33,308 bases of DNA, from assembly GCA_029824475.1 (NCBI GenBank), contig JALGYA010000004.1, positions 1 to 33,308 on the forward strand, in the 5' to 3' direction. This document shows positions 16,671-24,041 of this stretch, piece after piece (the stretch's first letter is position 1; each line of letters opens with the position of its first letter). The notes beneath the pieces were generated by a model. The model was not told the DNA's origin. It worked only from the letters and a program-made list of their open reading frames with translations, and searched no databases. The position numbers and the translations under genes were made by a program. The DNA is from Fimbriimonadia bacterium (GTDB lineage Bacteria > Armatimonadota > Fimbriimonadia > Fimbriimonadales > Fimbriimonadaceae).

Positions 16671-17261
16671 ATGATCATCCTCGGAGCTGGTGGACACGCG
16701 AAAGTTGTCATCGCCGCGGCGCACGCTGCAGGCATGAATATCGATGGCATTTACGACGACTCGCCAGAGAAGCAGGGAGCAGATATCTTCGGAGTCCCAA
16801 TCCTCGGCCCGATCTCATCCGCCCCGACCGATGCAGAAGCCGTCATCGCCATAGGCAGCAACGCCGTCCGTGCCGAGCTTGCAAACCGCCTCAACCTCAA
16901 CTGGACAACAATCATCCACCCGACAGCCTGGGTGCACGAGTCCGTAGAGATCGGCCCAGGCACAGTGATCTTCGCAGGAGCCGTCATACAGCCTGACGCA
17001 AAAATCGGACGCCACGCGATCATCAACACCTGCGCATCAGTCGATCACGACTGCATCGTTGGAGCGTTCGCCCAGATCTCCCCCGGCGTCGCCCTCGCTG
17101 GCAGCGTCAACATCGGCCAAGGAGCCTTCATCGGCACCGGCGCCAGCATCATCCCCGGCGTCAGCATCGGCTCCGGAGCGGTCCTCGGCGCCGGCGGAGT
17201 CGCCACGCGCGACCTCCCCGCCAACTCGCTGGCCGTCGGCGTCCCCGCCAAAGTAATCTAA
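16671..17261 (+). CDS. Sugar O/N-acetyltransferase, NeuD/PglD family
   Basis: A 196-residue acetyl-CoA-dependent transferase of the PglD/NeuD type. The N-terminal Rossmann-like UDP-sugar-binding domain starts [21 protein letters not shown] (residues 1-20), followed by a left-handed beta helix (about 85-190). That helix includes [22 protein letters not shown] and [13 protein letters not shown], with the catalytic His in DHD, and it closes [10 protein letters not shown] in the usual manner. I start at ATG 16671, because the open frame further upstream is translation of the family-B repeat. A CAGAAT box at 16652-16657 would leave a very short leader. The gene follows the PglC-like transferase after a 302-base repeat-filled gap. 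It may N-acetylate the product of the DegT enzyme. Confidence 0.9.
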   Translation: MIILGAGGHAKVVIAAAHAAGMNIDGIYDDSPEKQGADIFGVPILGPISSAPTDAEAVIAIGSNAVRAELANRLNLNWTTIIHPTAWVHESVEIGPGTVIFAGAVIQPDAKIGRHAIINTCASVDHDCIVGAFAQISPGVALAGSVNIGQGAFIGTGASIIPGVSIGSGAVLGAGGVATRDLPANSLAVGVPAKVI

Positions 17262-17266
17262 GTTCC

Positions 17267-17352
17267 GTGTGCCATGGACAGGCGCTCTCAGCGTTTGTCC
17301 GTGCGGCTAGCCAAGACACGGACAAACCCTATCGGGCCTGTCCATGGCACAC
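17267..17352. repeat. Family A palindromic repeat, full length (copy A3)
   Basis: An 86-base inverted repeat starting five bases after the PglD-like stop: GTGTGCCATGGACAGG at the left, its exact complement at the right, inner arms TTTGTCCGTG / CACGGACAAA. The left half has the loop stem CGCTCTCAGCG, the right half CCCTATCGGG, so the two halves differ only in their apical stems. Compared with 4102-4190 the two apical stems have swapped sides. Confidence 0.9.
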
Positions 17353-17366
17353 ATAAAGTTGGCTTT

Positions 17367-17551
17367 CTGGCCTCTCTCCTTCGACCATCGGGAGAGGGGG
17401 AGATCAGAGAGGGGGCTTTGCCCTCACACAAACAGCGACCACACGAAATCTCGAGGAGACCAAGGGCAGGACAGTGCTCACATTCTTCGGGCACAGCTTA
17501 AAGTTTTGTCCCCCTCCTAGCCTTCCCCTCATTCGAGGGAGAGGGACCAGA
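17367..17551. repeat. Family B repeat (mosaic) between PglD-like gene and wecB
   Basis: Starts CTGGCCTCTCTCCTTCG, has GGGAGAGGGGGAGATCAGAG, and ends CCTCATTCGAGGGAGAGGGACCAGA. The core (17459-17498) is an inverted, diverged copy of the module at 23842-23875 and 32342-32375. Directly follows the family A element, so the convergent gap 17262-17559 is entirely repeat. Confidence 0.85.
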
Positions 17552-17559
17552 TTTAGACC

Positions 17560-18660
17560 CTAAACTGAACCCAAAATCAGATCACAAATCTGACTCGCCG
17601 CCGCACCATCACCATAAGGGCTCGCGGTCTTGGCCATCGAATCATAAGCCGAAGAGTCACCCAACAATAGCCGAGCCTCCGACAAAATTCGGGCCTTATC
17701 CGTACCGATCAGCTTCGCGCAGCCGACGTCGACACCCTCAGGCCGCTCGGTCGTCTCGCGCAGCACTAGAACGGGAATCCCAAACGAAGGCGCCTCCTCC
17801 TGCACTCCACCCGAGTCCGTCAGGATCAGGTCAGAGCGCTGCATCAGCTTGACAAACTTCGCGTACTCTGGCGGCTCAATCAACTCAACCCGGTCCTTGC
17901 CAGCCAGCACACCCTCAAGAGTTTCGCGCACCACAGGGTTCCGGTGCATCGGCACGACCAGCCGGCAGTCTGGGTTCTCATTCACCAGCTGTAAACACGC
18001 CTCAGCGATGCCCCGCTGTGGTTCGCCCCAGTTCTCACGGCGATGTGTCGTCAGCAGGATCACGCGACCCTCATGGTCTGGGAGCCAGGTCTGCTCTTCA
18101 TCCTGAGCGACCCTCATCACAGCATCGATCCCCGTGTTACCGGTTACAAAAATCTTGGAGGCATCCCGCCCCTCGCGAATCAAATTATCCGCCGCCCACT
18201 GGGTCGGCGCAAAGTGGTGCTCGGCGATAATCGCGCTCGCCACGCGGTTGAACTCCTCAGGGAAGGGGTTGAAGATGTCGCCGGTACGCAGCCCAGCCTC
18301 GACGTGGCCAAACTTCGCCTTCTGATAGAACGCCGCCAGGCTCGCAGTGAAGGTGGTCGTCGTGTCGCCTTGAGCGATCACCCAATCCGGCTTATGCCGC
18401 CCGATCGCCTCATCCAGCCCGATCAAGCTCCGCCCGGTCAGCTCCGCCAACCCCTGCCCGTGCTTCATCAGCCCCAGATCTTCGTCCGGCTGCACCCCGA
18501 ACGTCTGGAACACCTGCTCTAGCATCTCGCGATGCTGGCCAGTGCTGAGAACCACACAATTGACTTCATCGGAGCGCCGCTTCAACTCAAGAACGACAGG
18601 CATCATCTTGATTGCATCCGGACGCGTGCCAAGAATGCAGACAACAGTGGGGCGGGACAT
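17560..18660 (-). CDS. wecB: UDP-N-acetylglucosamine 2-epimerase (non-hydrolysing)
   Basis: Interconverts UDP-GlcNAc and UDP-ManNAc in the cytoplasm, supplying WecC. The 366-residue protein has a GT-B-like fold with the family motifs CILGTRPDAIKMMPVV (residues 7-22), VQ/AQGDTTTTF with the catalytic Asp, HVEAGLRTGDIFNPFPEEFNR with both catalytic glutamates, LLTTHRRENWG with the catalytic His, and TDSGGVQEEAPSFGIPVLVLRETTERPE. The usual GTRPE is GTRPD here, a conservative change. The start is ATG 18660; the frame extends to 18744 but that part is repeat sequence. A TATCCT -10 box sits 8 bases upstream, suggesting a leaderless message. It is a single minus-strand gene, about 12 kb from wecC, flanked by repeats. 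Confidence 0.95.
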   Translation of the reverse strand: MSRPTVVCILGTRPDAIKMMPVVLELKRRSDEVNCVVLSTGQHREMLEQVFQTFGVQPDEDLGLMKHGQGLAELTGRSLIGLDEAIGRHKPDWVIAQGDTTTTFTASLAAFYQKAKFGHVEAGLRTGDIFNPFPEEFNRVASAIIAEHHFAPTQWAADNLIREGRDASKIFVTGNTGIDAVMRVAQDEEQTWLPDHEGRVILLTTHRRENWGEPQRGIAEACLQLVNENPDCRLVVPMHRNPVVRETLEGVLAGKDRVELIEPPEYAKFVKLMQRSDLILTDSGGVQEEAPSFGIPVLVLRETTERPEGVDVGCAKLIGTDKARILSEARLLLGDSSAYDSMAKTASPYGDGAAASQICDLILGSV

Positions 18661-18668
18661 CGGTTCAG

Positions 18669-18674
18669 AGGATA
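18669..18674 (-). promoter_or_regulatory. -10 box TATCCT directly upstream of wecB (leaderless-type spacing)
   Basis: On the minus strand TATCCT is followed by eight bases and then ATG 18660, so transcription would begin at or within one or two bases of the start codon. No Shine-Dalgarno sequence is present. No clear -35 box was found. Confidence 0.45.
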
Positions 18675-18693
18675 CCAGCGACAGAATTCTGGT

Positions 18694-18880
18694 CTGGTTC
18701 CCACTGGTCAAGGGAGGAGAGCTGAGAGCCAGCGGTCTTGTCAATCTGGCCTCTCCCCCGGCTTGGGGTGGGGGAGATTAAGAGAGGGGGCCGGCCTTCG
18801 GCCGGAATATCTGGCAATCAACAAGACTGCTCGCTGTACTCGCAGCCCCTCCTACCCCCCTCATTCGAGGGAGAGGAATA
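18694..18880. repeat. Family B repeat upstream of wecB
   Basis: Mosaic of B segments: CTGGTTCCC at the left, then GGCCTCTCCCCCGGCTTGG with GGGGTGGGGGAGATTAAG, a CCGGCCTTCGGCCGG hairpin, and CCTCATTCGAGGGAGAGG at the right. Confidence 0.8.
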
Positions 18881-18886
18881 GATTCT

Positions 18887-18897
18887 GTGTGCCATGG
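18887..18897. repeat. Family A remnant (11 bases, copy A4)
   Basis: GTGTGCCATGG, the outer end of a family A element, then unrelated sequence. It lies ten bases beyond the stop of the subtilase gene and directly abuts the family B repeat. It may be a decayed copy; on length alone it could be chance. Confidence 0.4.
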
Positions 18898-18907
18898 CCC
18901 GTCACTT

Positions 18908-21865
18908 TCAAGGATTCACGTACAGCCTAGCCCCGTAGCCGCGAGTCCCCCACACAGGGAGCGTCTGCGTCGCCACAACCCAAGACGAAGTCGAAGCACC
19001 CACCACCAGAGAGTTCACAGTCACGCCGATCGTGCTGTTGCCCTCAGGAATCGTCGCAGTCGACTGGACCGTCGCCGCCGCCGGATTGCTCGAATACAGG
19101 TCGATCAAATACCCACCTGCAGGCGCCGGGCCGTTCATCGTCACAGTAATCATTGAGCTGTCACCGCCAGTCACGGTATCTGGCGACATCACAACACCCG
19201 TCATCAGCAGAGGCTTGATGTAGATGTACGCGTCCTCAACCGTTGGATAGAGCGTCCCGACCTTGGTCAACAGCCGGATGCGATACACAGTTGTGCTCGT
19301 AATAAACCCAACGGTGGGAGTGATCGTGAAGTCAGCGCTGGTCGCACCCTCAGGAATCGTCACCGAATTCGGCATCGAAACCCCCGTTCCCGTCCTGGGG
19401 AACACCGCAACCCCACCGGTGGGCGCCGGGCTCGGAATCGTCACGGTTCCGGTCGATGTATCCGTCCAGGAGATCACAAGAGGGTCAATTGTCAGCTCAA
19501 TATCGTGCTTATCGACATCCGTCAGGTCGTTCACAGAGCGCGTCCACGAGCCCGTAACGACCTGAGAGGCGGTCACCCGGGTGGCTGTATCGAGCAGCAC
19601 AACTTTCGTTGAAACAGTCACTGCCAGCGCCGTTTCCCCCTCAGGGATCACGGCCGCCGCCGGTGAGTCAGCCGCATTCGTGTTTGAAGACACGAACGTG
19701 ACGCTGATCCCACCCACTGGTGCTGGTCCATTTAGAGTCAGGTCCAAAATGGCGTCATATCCACCCGTCACCGCATCTGGCTCGCCCTGAAATTCAGCCG
19801 AGTCTAGGAGCACTGGCGTGATCTTAATCGTGTCGCTGCCCATGTTCACTCCGCCCTGCCTCACCCTGACGGAATAGACCAGAGAGCTTGTAATGGCGCC
19901 AGTCGTCGGTGTGATCACAAAGTCTGCGGAGGTCTGGCCTGCAGGAACAGTCACGGTGCCCGGCATGCTCAGCGAGCCGTTAGACTCTGGGTTGAAGTCG
20001 AGCCCCCCAGATGGAGCCGGCCCGTCAAGGGTGATCGTGCCAGTCGCCGTGTCAGTGAAGCTGATTTCCGCAGGGTTGATCTCGAATCCTGAGAACTCTG
20101 CATCAGCCCCCTGCAGCCCTGTGAGAAGCAGTGAAAACGCCTGCGGCGCATCCTCCAGCGAACCTTTGTGCGTCACGGTAACCGTATAGCTGCCGCTCTC
20201 AGGGACCCCAATTACAACCTGCTCAACATTGTCGCGGAAGTTGTCGCCCGTCGTCGGAGGATTCGCCGGATTTGCCGGATCGAGCACCCAAGGGAAGTAG
20301 GTCGCACCATCTTTTATGATCCGGATATCAAGGTCATTAACCAGCATCAGGTCCGGCGGGTCAAGGCTCTGAGGGGGAAGGGTGGCAGGCAGATCAGTCC
20401 AGATTAGCGTGGCCTTGATCGGGCCGCTGCCCGTGTAGGTGAATGTGTCCGTGTAGGTTCCGCCGTCAGCCATCTCGAGCTCCTGGATGGCTGCATCGTT
20501 TGTCACATCCTCGGTGATGTGCGCCGCTGCGGCTTCAACATTCATCAGGCCCCACCCAAAGGAGTAGTCGGGCCCATCTGCTGCGCCCGCTTCATTTGTC
20601 GTGTGCAGCGCGACGCCTTTCAAGGTTGCTGCCCGCATATCCGCCCCTCCATTGAGAGTGCGGTAGTGACCGATCAGCAGCCCTAGGCTGCCGGAAACGC
20701 TGGGAGTGGCCATCGATGTGCCTGAGGCAGACGCATAGTCGTCATAAGAGCCGTTTCCGTTCCAATCGATGTAGTAGGCCGACACTAGAGTGGTGCCGTT
20801 CGCAACGATGTCCGGCTTTATTCGGCCATCGTCCGTAGGACCCCAACTGCTGAAAACAGACATGACAACATCGCTCGGCCCCGTGTATCCAGATGCAATC
20901 GACTCGACAGCTCCAACGGTAATAATGTTCTTAGCATTCGCTCCAGCAGGAATCGAATCGTAGCCATCTATGCCGCCATCGATGTCACGAACTGTAGCGT
21001 GATCCCACGTCCAATTGCCGGCAGAATTTCGAACGAGATGGCTGGCTGGCTGGCTGGAAGGTCCGTCGTCCCGATGGTTGCCGGCAGATCTCACCATCTG
21101 ATAATAGGGTGCGTTGTAATGGATGTCGTCATAGTCATCCGCATCGTAGTAGTAGATTCCAAACTTATAGTCCTCAGTCACGCTGTATGGCACCCAGCCG
21201 TACCAGTACCAGGCGGAATTGCGCCATTGCCAGCCTCCATATAGCCCGTAGGAGTGATTGGAGACTTTCAGCCCCGCCGCAGCGGCCGTCGCCATTTCAG
21301 AAAGATCGCTGTTCCAGTCGTATGCATGGAGGGTCGCCTCAGGCGCCATGCCCTTTGCAGGCCCATAGGTTCCTTGCCCAACCATTGTGCCTGCCACATG
21401 GGTGGGGTGGTAGTTTGCGGCTCCTCCAGAGTCGATCTGGGTGGCCCTCCCCCCAAATTCGACATGAGAGGTCCGGGTCCAGCCAACATCCCAAATGCCA
21501 AGGGTCACCCCTGACCCTGTCAGAGACAGCCCGGCACTTCCGCCAGGCCAAACGTTGAATGCGTTGATTGTCTTGGCTGAGTCGAGGTTGTTTGTGGCGT
21601 AGTAAATCGGCTCCCCATTATGGAAAAACCTAAGCTCCGCCAGTCCTCCGCCAGGGGTTATAAACCGGACTGGAATCCCGAGCACGTAGGCCTGGAGTTG
21701 GACGAAACTGCGCTGAGCCGCCGCCTCACGTTCTGCGCGTGCAGCGTATTCAGCCAACGCCTCGTGATTGGTTTCGGTCTGTGCAGATACGGCAGAAAAC
21801 GCCGCCAAAAGCAGCAGGAGCGAAAAGAGCTTCCCCCAACACCTCAAGAGTGAGTCCATATCCAT
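18908..21865 (-). CDS. Secreted subtilase (peptidase S8) with jelly-roll and Ig-like repeats, paralogue 1
   Basis: Exported serine protease of 985 residues. I start at ATG 21865 (MDMDSLLRCWGK then the hydrophobic LFSLLLLLAAFSAVSA signal segment); the frame continues upstream to 21919 but without a better start. The catalytic triad is D126 (LGIWDVG), H156 (HPTHVAGT) and S384 (GTSMATPS), with the oxyanion Asn N263 in RSAGN. A DWNGNGSYDDY loop (about 367) may bind calcium. A C-terminal jelly-roll domain of the KP-43-like type follows (about 470-600, LVNDLDIRI, then FRDNVEQVVIGVPESGSYTVTVTHKG). About four Ig-like modules of some 95 residues come next, each with GPAP-x-GG and IPEG/VPAG motifs. No sorting signal such as LPXTG is seen. 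The paralogue at 24042-26993 has the same architecture to the last residues (GYGAR-x-YVNP). Confidence 0.93.
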   Translation of the reverse strand: MDMDSLLRCWGKLFSLLLLLAAFSAVSAQTETNHEALAEYAARAEREAAAQRSFVQLQAYVLGIPVRFITPGGGLAELRFFHNGEPIYYATNNLDSAKTINAFNVWPGGSAGLSLTGSGVTLGIWDVGWTRTSHVEFGGRATQIDSGGAANYHPTHVAGTMVGQGTYGPAKGMAPEATLHAYDWNSDLSEMATAAAAGLKVSNHSYGLYGGWQWRNSAWYWYGWVPYSVTEDYKFGIYYYDADDYDDIHYNAPYYQMVRSAGNHRDDGPSSQPASHLVRNSAGNWTWDHATVRDIDGGIDGYDSIPAGANAKNIITVGAVESIASGYTGPSDVVMSVFSSWGPTDDGRIKPDIVANGTTLVSAYYIDWNGNGSYDDYASASGTSMATPSVSGSLGLLIGHYRTLNGGADMRAATLKGVALHTTNEAGAADGPDYSFGWGLMNVEAAAAHITEDVTNDAAIQELEMADGGTYTDTFTYTGSGPIKATLIWTDLPATLPPQSLDPPDLMLVNDLDIRIIKDGATYFPWVLDPANPANPPTTGDNFRDNVEQVVIGVPESGSYTVTVTHKGSLEDAPQAFSLLLTGLQGADAEFSGFEINPAEISFTDTATGTITLDGPAPSGGLDFNPESNGSLSMPGTVTVPAGQTSADFVITPTTGAITSSLVYSVRVRQGGVNMGSDTIKITPVLLDSAEFQGEPDAVTGGYDAILDLTLNGPAPVGGISVTFVSSNTNAADSPAAAVIPEGETALAVTVSTKVVLLDTATRVTASQVVTGSWTRSVNDLTDVDKHDIELTIDPLVISWTDTSTGTVTIPSPAPTGGVAVFPRTGTGVSMPNSVTIPEGATSADFTITPTVGFITSTTVYRIRLLTKVGTLYPTVEDAYIYIKPLLMTGVVMSPDTVTGGDSSMITVTMNGPAPAGGYLIDLYSSNPAAATVQSTATIPEGNSTIGVTVNSLVVGASTSSWVVATQTLPVWGTRGYGARLYVNP

Positions 21866-21913
21866 TTCCCCGAAAAACTCCGCCTTGCCAGATCCGGCGA
21901 AAGACGGCCAAAT

Positions 21914-21929
21914 CAACATACTGCAGACG
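21914..21929 (-). promoter_or_regulatory. Conserved motif upstream of subtilase 1
   Basis: On the minus strand CGTCTGCAGTATGTTG, about 50 bases before the start codon. The other subtilase has CGTCCGCAGTATGTTG about 60 bases before its start, and the similarity continues into TTCGCC-x-GAT downstream. TATGTT could be a -10 box. The rest of the gap 21866-22067 shows no gene. Confidence 0.4.
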
Positions 21930-22067
21930 GGCGGGCAATTCCGCCGTTAGCAGCTCCACGCCCTCATAGTAACGGATTTCCGGGAAATAGAGAGAATCTG
22001 GGCCCAGCCTGACCCAAGGGGCAGCAGGTGGCTCAGCTTGATTCAAGGCGTACGGGGAAGCCTGCGC

Positions 22068-22850
22068 CTAGAACCCGTTTGAATCGAGAATCTCATCCAG
22101 AATCTCCGCCCAAACCCCATATCCATCCCGCGTGAGGTGGATATGATCACTCGAAAGCGAGCCGTTATCAGGAAGTCCGCCATCAACCAGGAACTGGTTC
22201 CTGATGTCATAAAACAGCACTTTTTCGCCGTCAGCAAAGCGCTCAATGCTGTTTGTCACCTTGTCCATCTTTATGCGGACCGGATCAGCAGGCCCCTCAC
22301 CAGGAGGAAGCGGACTAAGAAGAATGATTGTCGCACTCGAAGCTTTCGTCCGCACCCTGCGAATCACGATCCCGATCGCTTCAGTGATCTCCTCTGCCGT
22401 ATGGGTCGGCGCATTATTGATCCCGATCATAAGGAGGATGACGTCAGGCCTGACGTTCTGAAACGCACCATTCTCAATCCGCCACAGCAGCTGCTGTGTC
22501 CCGTCGCCAGCGACTCCAAAGTTGGCGGTCGCCCTGTCGCCGAAAACAGACTCGTAGACTCCGTCTCTGGGTGAGGTGTAGACGTTTCTGCCAGGACCGC
22601 CCCAGTGCTGCATGATCGAATCGCCGAGCAGAACGGTTTTGACATCGCGAGCCCGTCCGATCTCCTTGATCGCCTCGTGCTCATCCATCCAGGTGCCTCC
22701 GCTCAGCCAGCTTTTGGAAAGCACTGTGTCTGGGCGCGCAGTCGGCTGGGCAGCTGTGTTCCATGCAGGGAAGACAAAGCCTTCTCCGCCGCAGCCAGCC
22801 AAAACAGCAGCCGCAACTGCACAAACACAGATCATCTTAAGAGGCCTCAT
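22068..22850 (-). CDS. Exported SGNH/GDSL hydrolase, predicted lipoprotein (PAF-acetylhydrolase-like)
   Basis: Predicted esterase or deacylase of 260 residues. The N-terminus MRPLKMICVCAVAAAVLAGC carries a lipobox (L17-A18-G19-C20), so it should be a lipoprotein in the cell envelope. The SGNH blocks are block I LLGDSIMQHW with S78, block II NFGVAGDG with G112, block III GINN with N145, and block V SSDHIHL with D235 and H238. The pattern NFG-x-x-GDGTQ-x-x-LWR is that of the platelet-activating-factor acetylhydrolase IB-like subfamily, common in planctomycete-type genomes. Its neighbour on the opposite strand (22976-23713) is a paralogue with the same blocks. Position within a polysaccharide locus suggests removal of O-acyl groups from glycan, which is inference. 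Confidence 0.9.
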   Translation of the reverse strand: MRPLKMICVCAVAAAVLAGCGGEGFVFPAWNTAAQPTARPDTVLSKSWLSGGTWMDEHEAIKEIGRARDVKTVLLGDSIMQHWGGPGRNVYTSPRDGVYESVFGDRATANFGVAGDGTQQLLWRIENGAFQNVRPDVILLMIGINNAPTHTAEEITEAIGIVIRRVRTKASSATIILLSPLPPGEGPADPVRIKMDKVTNSIERFADGEKVLFYDIRNQFLVDGGLPDNGSLSSDHIHLTRDGYGVWAEILDEILDSNGF

Positions 22851-22963
22851 TCAAGTACAAAAAGCCTACCCAGCAGCTTTGACAGCCTCTGTGCCTTCAC
22901 GGGCCCCCCATATCCCAGTAAAGACCTCCGGCAGAATCCATTACGTACGCTGCGGTCGCCAGA

Positions 22964-22969
22964 TATAAT
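22964..22969 (+). promoter_or_regulatory. Consensus -10 box TATAAT upstream of SGNH hydrolase 2 (leaderless-type spacing)
   Basis: A perfect TATAAT, with six bases between it and the GTG start at 22976, so transcription would begin at the start codon. TTACGT at 22941-22946 is a weak -35 at 17-base spacing. No Shine-Dalgarno sequence precedes the GTG. Confidence 0.5.
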
Positions 22970-22975
22970 CTAGGG

Positions 22976-23713
22976 GTGCTGGCCGCCGCCGCTCTCTTAA
23001 TAATTAGCCAAGTTGAATCTCGTCCGGAGACGGTTATTCCAGTCGTACAGCCTGAGAAAGGTTCGCGTACTTGGCTCGGCGGACGTGGATGGATGGACCA
23101 GCACAAAGACATCCTGGAGATTCCCCGGCGGCGCAAACCCGATCTCATCCTGCTCGGTGACTCACTCTTCCAGCACTGGGGAGGGGAGGGCCGAAGAGTT
23201 GCCCGAGGCGTTCGAACCTCCGACTACGATCTCTACTTCGCGCCCTATAACACCGCAAACTTCGGCGTATCCGGTGACGGAACACAGCACGTTCTCTGGC
23301 GGATCGACAACGGCGAATTTGAAGACGTCAACCCCAAGCTGATCCTGATCCATGTCGGCGTCAACAACACCGTCCACGCAACCGGAGAAGAGATCGCCGC
23401 CGGCATCAAAGAGATCGTCAACCGGCTCCGTAAACTCACACCCAACGCCAAACTCCTGATCGTCAGCCCCATCCCTGCCGGCCCAGACAAAGACCACTGG
23501 CGCAGAGTCAAACTCGACCGAGCATCCGAAATCATCGGCAGATACGCGGACAATAAGCGGATCTTCTACGCCGACCTCCGCAGTGAGTTCATCGAAGATG
23601 ACGGCAAACTCATCGAGGCCGACTATTCGAGCGATTCGATCCACCTGAGCAAACCGGGCTTCGCAAAAATGGGCAAAGTCCTCGCCGACCCCGTCCGTCG
23701 CCTGATGCGCTAG
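22976..23713 (+). CDS. SGNH/GDSL hydrolase, exported (paralogue of the 22068-22850 protein)
   Basis: A 245-residue predicted esterase. Block I is LLGDSLFQHW with S63, block II NFGVSGDGTQHVLWR, block III GVNN with N130, block V SSDSIHL with D220 and H223. It shares the W-L-G-G-x-x-W-M-D-x-H segment just before block I with the first hydrolase, so the two are duplicates. The start is GTG 22976; an in-frame TAA at 22919-22921 limits upstream extension, and no ATG lies between. The N-terminus (LAAAALLIISQ) is hydrophobic but lacks positive charges, so secretion is likely but not certain; there is no lipobox cysteine. It is divergent from its paralogue, with 125 bases between starts, and the pair is enclosed by the two subtilase genes. 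Confidence 0.88.
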   Translation: MLAAAALLIISQVESRPETVIPVVQPEKGSRTWLGGRGWMDQHKDILEIPRRRKPDLILLGDSLFQHWGGEGRRVARGVRTSDYDLYFAPYNTANFGVSGDGTQHVLWRIDNGEFEDVNPKLILIHVGVNNTVHATGEEIAAGIKEIVNRLRKLTPNAKLLIVSPIPAGPDKDHWRRVKLDRASEIIGRYADNKRIFYADLRSEFIEDDGKLIEADYSSDSIHLSKPGFAKMGKVLADPVRRLMR

Positions 23714-23723
23714 GCTGCCATGA

Positions 23724-23880
23724 AGGGCGGGAGAGGGGCCAGATTGGCAGCCATACATGCCGAAGGCTTCATTTCATCTCCTCTCCCTCGAACGAGGGGG
23801 AGGATGTCCGAAGGACAGGAGGGGGACCGACATAGAGCTGCGCTCGAAGAATGAGAGCGCTGTCCTGACCTTGGATACTC
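23724..23880. repeat. Family B repeat (mosaic) downstream of SGNH hydrolase 2
   Basis: Contains CCTCTCCCTCGAACGAGG and GGGGGAGGATGTCCGAAGGA, where a small TGTCC-GA-GGACA hairpin replaces the usual GGCTAGGAGG. It then has a 34-base module at 23842-23875 that is nearly identical to 32342-32375. Part of the 328-base gap 23714-24041. Confidence 0.85.
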
Positions 23881-23944
23881 CCGCTTGCTGGCAGCAGCTG
23901 GCAATTCGTGGGCAAGCTCCTCACGCCCTGTCTTGCCGGATGCC

Positions 23945-23982
23945 GCACGGACAAACGCTGAGAGCGCCTGTCCATGGCACAC
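23945..23982 (-). repeat. Half family A element (copy A5)
   Basis: GCACGGACAAACGCTG, then AGAGCG, then CCTGTCCATGGCACAC: the single hairpin half, nearly identical to 12142-12179. Bases 23881-23944 before it show nothing recognisable. Confidence 0.85.
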
Positions 23983-23997
23983 CAGATCTGGATTGAA

Positions 23998-24028
23998 AGC
24001 CCCCTTGCTCCTTCAAAGCAAGGGGGCT
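23998..24028. terminator. Strong hairpin after subtilase 2 (family B-type, terminator-like)
   Basis: AGCCCCCTTGCT and AGCAAGGGGGCT form a perfect 12-base stem with a seven-base loop, 13 bases past the minus-strand stop of subtilase 2. There is no T-tract, and the flank GATTGAAAGCCCCC marks it as a family B relative, so termination is only a possible effect. Confidence 0.5.
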
Positions 24029-24041
24029 GGAGGCTCCTCGC

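Noticed and set aside
17560-18660. GTRPD in place of GTRPE in WecB as an inactivating change
   Set aside because: It is a conservative substitution and the other catalytic residues are all present.
21750-22046. 98-residue minus-strand open frame upstream of subtilase 1
   Set aside because: It overlaps the subtilase signal peptide region in another frame; the only similarity found is the shared promoter region of the two subtilases.
22290-22330. LSPLPPGEG peptide in SGNH hydrolase 1 as a repeat inserted in a gene
   Set aside because: The paralogue has VSPIPAGP at the same position, so it is native protein sequence that only resembles repeat translations.
22068-23713. GINN/GVNN instead of GxND in the SGNH hydrolases as a loss of the catalytic block
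   Set aside because: The functional Asn of block III is kept, and N-N is common in the PAF-acetylhydrolase-like subfamily.
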